A program made the translations under genes and the position numbers. Source: Basidiobolus meristosporus CBS 931.73 (taxonomy: Eukaryota > Basidiobolomycota > Basidiobolomycetes > Basidiobolales > Basidiobolaceae). Taken from it: 64,000 nt of DNA. Below the pieces are notes generated by a model, which saw only the letters and a list, made by a program, of their open reading frames with translations, ran no database searches and was not told the origin of the DNA. Positions 11,264 to 21,165 of the stretch are shown piece after piece (within the stretch, counting starts at the first letter, position 1; the number at the start of each line of letters is the position of its first letter). Where the stretch lies: contig MCFE01000288.1 in assembly GCA_002104905.1 (NCBI GenBank), forward strand, positions 1 to 64,000. The letters run 5' to 3'.

Positions 11264-14120
11264 ATGCCAGGCGCCAATCTTGGTCGTGGGAAGACCCTGA
11301 GTCGACCCGACAGAAGCCATGCCCCCGCTCCCATGTTGAGCGGTAAGGATCAGCGGGCCTCTTTCGACCCATGGGTCTTGTTTTCAAAGGTGGTCACATT
11401 CTGGGCCCCCAGTTTCCTGCTCTCCAAATGCGGCCTTCCCGACAAACAGATGCAGCAGGCTTGGAGAGAGAAAGTGGCCCTGTGTCTGATCGTCGCTTTC
11501 ATAGGGGCCTCGGTGGCCTTTCTCACTCTTGGCCTGCCCTATGTATTCTGCCCGGAGTCGTCAGTAAGTAGCCAGCAGAACTACGAGTCCACCTCTCCCG
11601 GTGTAGCTGGTACGAATCCTTACTGTGCCTCCCCCTTTCCCCTGAACCTTTCAACTGACTTCCCTTGCTGTGCTAGGTCACTTCGGCGTGAACGGTGTGA
11701 TGTACGAGCTGAACAATGCGAATGGTTTGGACGCTGTGTCCAAGGTTGGCCCTAGCGCCGACGCCAGTCCCTTGTTCGATGACTTGGCTATCCCGGAATG
11801 CGCCGCCATCAAATACGCCGTTGCCACATTCAACTCCTGCCCCAACAAGGTATGTCTTAGTCTGGCCCTTCTCTCCCAAGGCGGGGTCAAGAATACCACC
11901 CGTCGAGTGGGCTACGACTGGGATAACCTTCCCCCGAATCACATTGTCTTGGACGGGCGGGTCCTGAACATGGACGCCTACGTCACCCAAAACCCCGTCC
12001 TGCCCCACGACCTGGTCGACAAGGTGATCCGGGACAACATCAAGAACCGGGTGGTGGACGTCACCCGGTCATTCGTCCGACGAAGCGACCTGGAGGCCGC
12101 CAGCAGGTGTCTGAGCAAGAAATACCTGGCCGGATACCTCAGCAAGTCCACCCCCGGCTGTTTCGGCGTGCAGCTCTTCTTCATCGTCTCCATGGTCATC
12201 ATCCTTGGCATCGTGATGGCCCGGTTCGTGATGGCGGTCATCTTCGACTGGTTCATCTCGTTCCGACTCTCGAAGCCGCCCCCAAGAAGCATGCTCAAAC
12301 CGATCGTCGCCTCCAACAACGTCCCTTGGGCCACCCAGAACAGCTCCCCCGTCTCCGAGTTTCGCGCCCCCATGCCCAACCTGAACCCCAACGAGTTGTT
12401 CACCGTGCTACTCGTCACCTGCTACTCCGAGGGCGAGAGCTCGCTCCGGTGCACGCTGGAGAGTTTGGCCGCCACCGAATACGGGGACGATCACAAGCTG
12501 CTCTTCGTCATCTGCGACGGTATCATCACCGGCAGTGGCAACGATCGCAGCACTCCGGATATCTGCGTGGACCTGCTTGAGCTGGACCCCTACTACGGCT
12601 CCGATCCGGAGCCCCAGAGCTACATCGCAGTCGCGGCAGGGGCCAAACAGCACAACATGGCCAAGGTGTACGTGGGCCACTTCAATCACAAGGGGCACCG
12701 GGTGCCCACCATAGTGGTGGTGAAATGCGGTCCCCCCGAGGAGCAGAGCGCCCCCAAGCCTGGCAACCGCGGAAAGCGAGACTCCCAGCTGATCCTGATG
12801 GGCTTCTTCAGCCAGGTGATCTACAACGACAAGATGACCCCCCTCGATTACGACCTCTTCAAGAAGGTGACCCACCTGATGGGCGTCACCCCGGACTACT
12901 TCGAGATCGTGCTCATGGTGGACGCCGACACCAAGGTGTATCCGGACTCGTTGCGCCTGCTGATCAATTGCGTGCAGAACGATCCCCTCATCATGGGCCT
13001 GTGCGGCGAAACGAGGATCGCCAACAAACGGGACTCCTGGGTAACCGCCATTCAGGTGTTCGAGTACTACATCTCCCACCACCTCGGCAAGGGCTTCGAG
13101 TCGGTGTTCGGTGGTGTGACCTGTCTGCCCGGATGCTTCTGCATGTATCGTCTCAAGGCCCGCAAGGGGGACAACGACTGGGTGCCCATCATCACCAAGC
13201 CGGAGATCGTCCAGGAGTACTCGCAGAACGTGGTGGACACGCTGCACCAGAAGAACCTGCTCCTCCTGGGTGAGGATCGTTTCCTCACCACCCTGATGCT
13301 GCGGAACTTCCCCAACCGGAAGATGATGTTCGTGCCTCAGGCGGTCTGTAAGACCGTGGTCCCAGACGAGTTCAATGTGCTGCTGTCGCAACGTCGTCGC
13401 TGGATCAACTCCACCATCCACAACCTCATGGAGCTCGCCCTTGTGCGCAACCTCTGCGGCACCTTCTGCTTCTCCATGCAGTTCGTGGTCGTGATGGAGC
13501 TGATCGGGACCGTGTCCCTCCCCGTGGCCATCATCATGACCTTCGTGCTGATCGTGAACCTGGCCAGGACCACCTTCACCGATCTGTCCAGTTACTTCCC
13601 CTTGATCCTGCTCCTGCTCATCCTGTTCCTGCCCGCGGTGTTGATCCTGTTCACCACCCGTAAGCTGGTGTACATCGCATGGATGTTTGTCTACCTGCTC
13701 GCCCTGCCGGTGTGGAATTTCGTGCTGCCCGTGTACGCCTACTGGCATTTCGACGACTTCTCGTGGGGGGAGACCCGTAAGGTGGAGGGCGAAGCGAAGG
13801 GGGATGACCACGGCAAGAAGGACGGGATCTTCGACTCGTCCAAGGTGCCCCTTCGACGCTGGGAGGATTACGAGCGTCGTCATCTACGCTCCATCAAACG
13901 TCGCGAGCGTAAGCAGCGCAAGGAGGCCGAGGCGGCCAACGCGGCCACCATGTACCACGAGGACAACGACTCCCAGGGCTTGCTCATGGCCGACGCCCAC
14001 TACTCCCAAGGCTCGTTCGACACCCGGGACTCCACCTCGGAGTTGGACTACTACGAGGAGGGATTCGACCCCGCTTACGATTATAATAGAAAAGGGGTGG
14101 AGCCAAGGAACATGTTCTAA
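11264..14120 (+). CDS. Class IV chitin synthase (Chs3-like, division 2)
   Basis: Membrane glycosyltransferase that polymerises UDP-GlcNAc into chitin. Two exons (11264-11609, 11677-14120) around a 67-bp phase-1 intron with GTACGA donor and TGCTAG acceptor; 929 residues. The first ATG sits right before the conserved N-terminal region. Seen in order: hydrophobic helix at about 71-93, second membrane segment at about 280-308, then the catalytic domain with TCYSEGE, MVDADTK (about 531), GEDRFLTT (about 647) and the QRRRW signature (about 686). After it come a cluster of membrane helices (about 703-803), the class IV C-terminal motif [14 protein letters not shown], and a charged tail rich in Arg, Glu and Asp. 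At 929 residues it is shorter than yeast Chs3 (about 1165), mainly because the N-terminus is short. Third positions are strongly G/C rich. The donor site is not the strongest, so the exact first junction is slightly uncertain. Confidence 0.93.
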
Positions 14121-14240
14121 CCAACCCTCGCTCCTTCATCTATCCGATATCCCCTCGCCGGCATGCCAATCCCCTAGCGAAACCTTAACATACAGTCTCC
14201 GCCTCTGTTGGTTCTTCATCAACCCGGTCCCGCCCAATCC

Positions 14241-14262
14241 CCATGCCCATGCCCATGCCCAT
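14241..14262 (+). repeat. Hexanucleotide microsatellite in the chitin synthase 3' region
   Basis: CCATGC repeated about 3.7 times, 120 bp past the chitin synthase stop codon. Confidence 0.85.
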
Positions 14263-14360
14263 CTCGATCCTGATCATGTTCCCACTCCCAGCCAACCCAC
14301 CATTCAATCACATCATCTCATCTTACCTGTAATCATTCCCTAGTATTTTGTAACATTGCG

Positions 14361-14366
14361 AATAAA
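14361..14366 (+). terminator. Candidate polyadenylation signal of chitin synthase
   Basis: AATAAA 240 nt past the stop codon, with no better candidate closer. The 14121-14498 stretch otherwise holds only the microsatellite and pyrimidine-rich DNA. Confidence 0.35.
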
Positions 14367-14498
14367 CAATCCCCCTGATGATCATCAACCAATCATCGCC
14401 CATGATCGTCTCCTTGGTGGAGTTCATATCCACCGTCCCTCTTTACCTCTTCCTTACCCAACCCAACCCAACCGATCCCACTTGTCGCACCGCTCCCC

Positions 14499-15496
14499 AT
14501 GCCGCCTTCAAGGAGAAACCCGCTTGGTCCGCTTTCCGTCGCGTTACGGGGTAGGCTTCGACGCTTCCTCCTTGCCAACTGGCGGCTGACCAATAATTTG
14601 GATGCTCCCTTGGATGGCACACAATTCCCCCAGTTGACCACCATTCATCAGCGGCTTCTGTCCATATACCTTCAACCCGACCCTCCCTTCCCTACCAGCA
14701 TACCCTTATCCCTTCGCAACCAAAGGCCCTCTCCTGCGCAGGGTGCATCTAGTCCTCCTAGGGATGCCTCCAGAGTGGATTTCTTTGTGGGCCCCTTTCA
14801 CCAACCAATCTCTACCTTGACCACCCCCCATCCCAGCCTGCTCCAGCCAGTTTTGCCTGTCCCGCAGCCAAGCATAGGCCTGGTGCCTAATCCTTCCCAG
14901 GTGAAGTCTTCCTATGCACCCACAAGGTCCCTCATCTCTGTGGAGATCCCTCACATATCCCTTCCCCCACCTGCCAAATCCCCTGGGAAGACTTCCTTGG
15001 AGGCAGTGGTGATCACTAAGTCCATCACCTGCCCCTTGAGGAGGTCCATCACTCCATCCAGACAGGTCAGAAGGTTTCTTGGGGTCCACATCCCTGGTTC
15101 CCATGTCGGTCCTCATCCCATCAGGCCTACCCAACTCAAATGGATTGTCAGGATTCTGGAGAGATCCCAGAGCATGTCTGGGAAGGTGATGTACCATGTC
15201 TGCTGGAATGACAACACCACATCATGGGTAAGTGGACTCCTATGGTTTCCATTTTAGTGATTACCTCCTGACTCACCTATCCCCCTTGTTTCTGACCAAC
15301 TTAGGAATCCCTGTTGGAGATGGATACGGTCATGCATCTATTGGAGGAGTATGAGCATCATCAGTTCAGATATGCTGACCCTGGGAGAGTGGTCACCAGA
15401 CCTAGATCAAACTATGGCCAGTTAAGATTCAACCCTGGTATCTCCTTGAAAGATCCAATGGTCATGGGGTTCTTGACCAAAGGATCAATGCAATGA
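14499..15496 (+). CDS. Predicted two-exon protein with a C-terminal chromodomain-like region
   Basis: Exons 14499-15227 and 15305-15496 around a 77-bp phase-0 intron (GTAAGT donor, CAACTTAG acceptor) give 306 residues. Splicing joins WNDNTTSW to ESLLEMD and so creates a stretch that reads like a chromodomain: RILERS, then VMYHVCW in the place of the usual YLVKW strand, TTSWES in the place of NTWEP, and a final helix VMHLLEEYE. This match appears only after splicing, which supports the gene model. Of the usual aromatic cage the VCW Trp is present, but the residue after it is Asn instead of an aromatic one, so methyl-lysine binding is doubtful. The first ~240 residues are Pro/Ser-rich and unrecognised. 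CpG is normal up to about 14740 and almost absent after it, so the first ~80 codons may not belong to the original unit. It could be a host gene or a decayed chromovirus-like or domesticated piece. Confidence 0.5.
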
Positions 15497-15741
15497 TGAT
15501 TATGCCTTGCACAGCTATCTATTGGAGGCCATTATTGGTTTAGACCCAACAGACACTTCACTGACTAGCTGCTGATTCATAGGAGGTATGCTTTCACACT
15601 GGTTGCCATGCACATGCCAGCTCAAGCTGGTTGGCAATTTTCTCCTCACCACACAACATCTACCTGATATAGTGAGCAGCCAAGATCTTCACCCTATCTG
15701 TGTCATCCATTGAGCTTGCCAGACATGTCCCCATTAAATCT

Positions 15742-16052
15742 TTTGTAGATTTTGTATATACACCTGAATAATCACCTAGCTTAGTCACTTGGATCATTGC
15801 CAACAAATCTTGGAGAGTTCCAACCAAATCCCCAACTAGGATTTACGTAAATATTTCCCCCAAGGAATCAGGTACCCAGAGCATGAGACTTCTCACAGCT
15901 GTCCAAGCAGCCCCACAACTTGCACATATGCTCTTGGGACCAAGACCATGCCAAAGTATGCATACCACTGCTAAATTCAATTGATCATAAAGTCAAAATA
16001 CCACAATCTACTTGTTTTCCCAGTAGCCTCCAATTTCCCTAAACCTCATACA
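15742..16052 (+). repeat. Decayed solo LTR of the CopA family
   Basis: Divergent copy, plus orientation, of the LTR at 26637-26983. Shared landmarks in order are GGATTTACGTAAATATT (GGATTTACTTGGA), CAGGTACCCAGAGCATGAGA, GCTCTTGGGACC and CACAATCTACTTGTT. It has no neighbouring CopA coding sequence, so it is a solo LTR or relic. The flank 15497-15741 shows nothing recognisable. Confidence 0.7.
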
Positions 16053-16704
16053 GCAGAAATAGGTATGCTCCCTGATAGTCTTGCTCAGCATTGGTCATAA
16101 GTTGAATTGGAAAAATCAACATCAGTTGCTAGGATCTGACTTGGATGTATATTGGTCAATGCTGGGTCATAGCCAAGACATGTATGTGGCATAATGTTCT
16201 GTTTGTCATACCAACACGCTAAACTGATGATTTAGTCAGTCACAATGCTAGTATCTGAACCAATGAGGGCCAGAGATTGTCACAACTCTCAATCATGTCA
16301 AAGAGCATTGAGCAGCATATATCACCTATGGAATCTTTCCAGAAGCACTTGGAGCACTCTTCTTGGAGTGCTCTTGTCAACATGCCCACACACTACCAGA
16401 ACACAGTAAGACAATATGCAAGCTTGATGCAGCTCCATGAGTTTGGCAAGGAACATTTTCACCTCATTGATACTAAGTGAAAGTTGCACTTATGCCTCTA
16501 AAGGGTGTTGGCAAGTACTTCCCACAATACATAGCCTAAGAAATCCTAAATGTATGAGGGCAAGGCCGGAGGGTTTTTAAATCCCTTGCAAATATACAAC
16601 TCAAAGAGCCTATTTTTTCACTGGGACTACCATAGTTGTGGGTCAACAGCTAGCCTGAGCAGAATATTGTGCAGACAATAAGCTATGAAGCTCAGTGTGC
16701 ATCC
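16053..16704. other. Unassigned AT-rich DNA
   Basis: No recognised gene. A plus-strand 67-codon ATG-led frame at 16277-16480 has no known match. CpG is scarce, as in the transposon region to the right. Confidence 0.4.
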
Positions 16705-17052
16705 TGTTGTAAGAGTCTTGAAGATATTGGAAGTGATTGGGAGAACAAGTAGATTATGTGGTTTTCACTTAATGATTTATTGAATGCAAGTTGGTATTTA
16801 TACTTTTACATGGTCTTGGTATTACAAACATGTAGAATAAGTTAAGCAAAATCCCAAGAACATGTGTGCAAAGTTTGGGGCTGTTTGGACAACTTTGAGA
16901 ATTTTCATGTTCTGGGTACCTGGTATTTTGGTGAAAACATTCTAAGTAAATCCTGACAAGGAATTTGGTCAGTATTCTCCAGGATTTGAAGGTAATGATC
17001 TAAGTGACTAAGTTAGGTGAATATTTAGGTGAAATCACAAATCTTTACAACA
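16705..17052 (-). repeat. 3' LTR of CopA-1
   Basis: 348 bp with TGTTG and CAACA ends. It matches the LTRs at 23031-23379 (same strand) and 26637-26983 (opposite strand). A purine-rich tract adjoins its inner edge. Confidence 0.9.
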
Positions 17053-17104
17053 CTCCCACTCAGCTAAATGCTCATACTGACTAGTCCTAATTTTCACCTA
17101 AGTT

Positions 17105-20100
17105 ATTAAAACTTGTCTCTAGCTAATGGTTTGGTAAATATGTGGGCAATCATTTTATCTGAGGACAGTAAACTAAGCTAACCAAGTTATTCTCTATAGC
17201 TTCATGTATGAAATGATGTCTAATACCTATGTGCTTGGCTCTGGTATGAAAAGTTGGATTTCTACCTAGTTGTATACAATATTTATGATCTTGAAATAAA
17301 GTAATAGGCATTTTTTGACATAGGCCTAAATCTGCAAAAAGCTTTCTTAACCACATTGCTTCTTTTGTAACTTCACAGACTGCCATGTACCCTGCCTCTG
17401 TGGTAGAAAGTGCTACGGTTGGTTGCTTTCTTGAGTTCCGTGAAATTGCTCCTCTACAGTAAAGAAAGGTGTATCCTGTGGTGGATCTTCTGTCTTCCAG
17501 ATTTTGTCCCCAATCTGCATCAGAGTATGCCACAGGATTCTTTTCTGAATCCTTATAAGTGTATCTTAAGCAGATATCAGCAGTTCCTTTTAGGTACCTA
17601 AAAATCCGCTTAACTGCTGCAATACAATCAGATCCATAGTTCTGATTATATTGGCTGACAACTCCAGCTGAATATGAGATATCTGAACATGTTCCAAGCA
17701 TGATATACATCAGACTGCCAGCCATAGATTGATAAGCAAAGTCAGGGCTTTCAGATGGCACCAAGCTCTCTTGATTTCATTGAGTTTTGACCAAGTTAAG
17801 GCTTGTCTCCATTGGGGTTGCTGCCAGTTTACAGTCTTCCATTTGGTACTTCTTTAGTATATCTTGAATATACTTGGATTGGCTTAGGGTAATAGTCTGG
17901 GTACTTCTGTCTATGGAGAACTTAATCCCTAAGTAGTAACTGAGTTCTCCTAGATTGGACATCTTGAACTCTTTAGATAGGCTGTATTTAGTCTCTTCCA
18001 ATGTTTCTAGCTTATTGGTGACTATAATAAGATCATCCACATATAGAGCTAATAGAAATGGATTTGCTCTATCTGGCTTATAGTATATACTATAGTCAGC
18101 TTTACCCCTTGTGAATCTCAAAGATTCCAAATAATAGTCTACCTTGCAATTCCAGGCACTTGGTGATTGTTTAAGACCATATAGTGACTTTTTAAGTGTG
18201 CATACCAAATGGGGGTTATCTTGGGCAGCAAACCCATCAGGCTGGTCCATATACACATCCCAATCAAGTTCTCCATTCAAAAATGCAGTTTTTACATCCA
18301 TTTGATGAATAAAAAACTTATATTTGGCTGCAATAGCCAATATTAATCTAATGGAATTAAACTTGGCTACCAGTGCAAAGGTCTCAGTATAGTCAAGTCC
18401 TTTTGTTTGAGAGTATCCTTTGGCCATAAGTCTTGCTTTGTATCTTTCAATTGTACCATTAGCCTTGTATTTTGTCTTGAAGACCCATCTGCATCCAATT
18501 GATTTTTGGCTGATTGGTAATTTGACTAAGTCCCAAGTTTGATTTTCCATCAGGGCCTGATATTCCTCAGTCATTGCAGATCTCCAAGACTTTGTCTGAG
18601 GGCTATTTAGGGCCTCTTTTAGAGTCCGGGGTTCATGAATATGGACTGAATAGGCAAAGGCTAAGTTTGTACACTCATTGATATAGTAATTTGGGCTATA
18701 TCTTATCTGATTGGATCTCTGGGCATTTGATACTGGAATAATCACTTCTGGGATATTCCTGAGCACTGATTCTGGCTGAACCATGGTTGGAGAGTCCTCT
18801 GAAGTGAAAAAACTCTCATTGTTTTGCATTGATTCAATCCAGACAATTGGTGGACTTGAGATCAGATTTTTGTGAATATTTTGAGTTGTCATCAAAAAAC
18901 ATATCCCTGGACATCCATACCATGCTTCAAATGGAGTAGAATCACAAAGTATTTTGTTATAACTCCTATTTTTAAGATATACAGCAGCAGCAACTGGTTC
19001 TGCCCAAAAATCAGAGGATAATTTTTGAACGTGGATCATAGATCTTGCCATATCAATTATTGATCTGTTTGCACATTCTGCTACTTCATTTTGCTATGGG
19101 GAGTATGGCACAGTAGTCTCTTGCTTTATCCCATGAATTTTGTAGAAGTTGATAAAGAGTTTTGAGGTATATTCTCCACCATTATCAGAGTGTATTTTCT
19201 TGATTTTTTCACCAGTTTCTCTCTCCACCATAGATTTAAACTCCCTGTACTTAGACAGAGCTTCTTCCTTTCTCTCCATGAAGTAGACCCATGTGTATCT
19301 TGTATAATCATCAATGAAGATGATTAAATACTTCATCCAGCCTACAGATAAATTTTGCATAGGTCCATGCAGATCTGAGTGAATTAGATTTAATTTTTTC
19401 TTAGTTTTGATCAACCCCAAGCTCTAGAACAGTTGTCTGGCTTGTTTCCCATATATGCAGGCTTCACAGTGCTCCAAATTAGCTGGGGGATCATTTTTTA
19501 CTCCAGAAACTAGCTGATCTTTGATCATTTTGCGTAAATAATCAAAATTGATGTGCCCAAATCTCCTGTGCCAAAGCATTGGTGTCTCTTCATTCAAGTT
19601 ACTTATATTTGCTTCCAAATAAAATGGAATATAAGTCAACTTGCATGGATTCTGATCTCCAATACCCCAAGCAATATGGGCACCATTTTGATCAGTGATC
19701 TTGCATGCAGAATTGTCAAAGCTGAAACTGAGTCCTTCTGCAGTGGCCTTGCTTACAGATAGTAGGTTCTTGGCTATTTCTGGTACATAGAGTACCTCTT
19801 TGAAGGTCAATGTATGGCTTCCTTCACTGCTTCTAAGGTTTACTTGGATAGCTCCTTTTCCCACTGCATCAAGTGTTCTACTGTCACCCATGAGAACCTT
19901 CTTGATTGGAATTTCTTGATATTGGGGTAAAAGTTCTTTTTGGTGTGTAAAGTGTTGAGATGCTCCAGCGTCAATATACCATGTCTAAGAATCCTTATTT
20001 GTGGTCATATATAGTGCAGATATGAGTAGTCTATCTTCAGTTGTTGCAGCATTTCCATATTCAGGCTTGTTCTGCTGACTATCTTTTTTTTTGAAGCACC

Positions 20101-20839
20101 GGTCTGATGCGTATCCTTTCCTTTTGCAGTAGTTGCAGAACAGGTTGCTGTTGTCTTTGTAGGGTCTTGGGTACCTTATTTGTTGTTTTTCATTGCTTAT
20201 TAAAGCATTTTCCTCTTCCTTCTTATTGGTGCTTGATTTTCTTAATTCTTCATCCAGGAGCCTTCCATATACATAATTTAAGGTCAAATCTTCAGTTCTG
20301 GACTCTAGGGCTGATGCAAGGCCCTGAAACTTGTCTGTCAGGCTATTCAGGATGGTAACTATCACATCCTCATCAGTAGTTGGTATGCCCACAAATTCCA
20401 TTTCATCTACCAGCAGGGTAATTCTGTTAATTGGATTTTTCATTTCTTCTCCTGGCAGCATCTTTGCACTAAAGGATCTTTATCTCAGATACATTATCTT
20501 AGCAGCTGAACATGACTGGTAGGTGTTTTCTAATGCCTTCCAGGCACTCTTTGCCATTTTTGCTCTTGAGCATTGAATTAGCAATTTGTCTTTAATGTCA
20601 AGGCAAATGCAGTTAAAGGCACTTTGTTCTTTCTTCTGGTACTTTAGGGCTTCCTCTCTCACATTTTTAGGAGTGCATTCTTCTCCCATGACAATATCAC
20701 AAAGGCCTCTTTCTTGTAGCAGTATCTTTGTCTTCACCTTCCACAATTTGTAGTTAGATCCATCCAACTTTTCACCAGAGGGAAAAATTCCAGTAATAGC
20801 AGCAGTAGATATTGCAGAGAGTGACAGCTTGGGGCTCAT
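17105..20839 (-). pseudogene. CopA-1 gag-pol, one frame with five stop codons
   Basis: From an ATG at 20839 the frame can be followed without any indel to 17150, about 1230 codons, and one further base loss near 17155 displaces only the last residues (ADIFTKPLARDKF-like end). In-frame stops lie at 20480 (TAA), 19985 (TAG), 19424 (TAG), 19094 (TAG) and 17777 (TGA). Other CopA copies have Gln at the first, second and fourth, Lys at the third, Ser or Thr at the fifth. Domains seen: gag with SNYKLWKVK and ITLLVDEME; protease DAGASQHF; integrase with WHRRFGHI, HSDLHGPM, HSDNGGEY and VAECANRS; RT with YVDDLIIV; RNase H with STTEAGYMA. A CCHC-like zinc knuckle (CNYCKRKGYASDRC) lacks the canonical His. 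It would have encoded a Ty1/copia polyprotein and is now non-functional. Confidence 0.92.
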
Positions 20840-20843
20840 AAGC
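20827..20843 (-). promoter_or_regulatory. CopA-1 primer-binding site overlapping the gag start codon
   Basis: Directly inside the 5' LTR the minus strand reads GCTTATGAGCCCCAAGC. TTATGAGCCC is complementary to GGGCTCATAA, the anticodon arm of eukaryotic initiator tRNA-Met, which is the internal half-tRNA primer known for Drosophila copia. The ATG in the site (20839-20837) is in frame with gag. Confidence 0.7.
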
Positions 20844-20978
20844 TGTTGTAAGAGTCTTGGAGATATTGGAAGTGACTGGAAGAACAAGCAGATTATGTGG
20901 TACTCACTTAATGCTTTATTGAATGTAAAAGTAGTATTTATACTTTTAAATGGTCTTGGCATTACAAACATGTGGAAT

Positions 20979-21165
20979 AGGTAACCTAGATGTCTACTTA
21001 CAAATCTTAGAGAATCTTGACCAAATTTTTACTGGGATTTACTTGAAGCATCATCACCAAATTACCAAGAACCCAGAATATCAAGTTTCTCAGTGCGGTA
21101 CAAGCTGACCCAAGCTTTGAACACATTTTCCCGGAGCCTTCTTAAGTATACTCTATGTGTTTGCT
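20979..21165 (+). repeat. Inverted CopA LTR fragment
   Basis: Plus-orientation LTR sequence (AATCTTAGAGAATC, GGGATTTACTTGAAGC, ACCCAGAATATCAAG) joined head-on to the truncated minus-orientation LTR of CopA-1. Its right edge runs into the minus-strand integrase tail of CopA-2. It marks a rearrangement breakpoint, not an intact insertion. Confidence 0.65.

Larger units (their letters stand above)
16705..20978 (-). mobile_element. CopA-1, Ty1/copia-like LTR retrotransposon, nearly complete
   Basis: Order on the minus strand: 5' LTR (20978-20844, truncated at its outer end), primer-binding site, gag, protease, integrase, reverse transcriptase, RNase H, polypurine tract (GAGTGGGAG next to 17052), 3' LTR (17052-16705). 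Protease-integrase-RT order defines Ty1/copia. The outer part of the 5' LTR is lost at a breakpoint near 20978, where an inverted LTR piece begins, so target-site duplications cannot be read. Closest relatives are the CopA copies elsewhere in this window. Confidence 0.92.

Noticed and set aside
11850-11880. A GTATGT...CCCAAG pair that could be an intron in chitin synthase
   Set aside because: Only 31 bp, and removing it would shift the frame, while the unspliced frame continues into conserved sequence.
12408-13883. A 491-codon open frame antisense to chitin synthase
   Set aside because: Same cause: G/C-ending codons of the real gene leave the antisense frame free of stops. His/Glu-rich nonsense product.
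14706-15197. A 163-codon minus-strand frame opposite the chromodomain-like gene
   Set aside because: No recognisable motif, while the plus strand has consistent splice sites and a domain-like match across the junction.
17105-20839. UAG/UAA reassigned to glutamine, since three stops in CopA-1 sit at Gln positions
   Set aside because: One TAG replaces Lys and one stop is TGA, and the host genes here end at TAA or TGA, so mutation explains it better.
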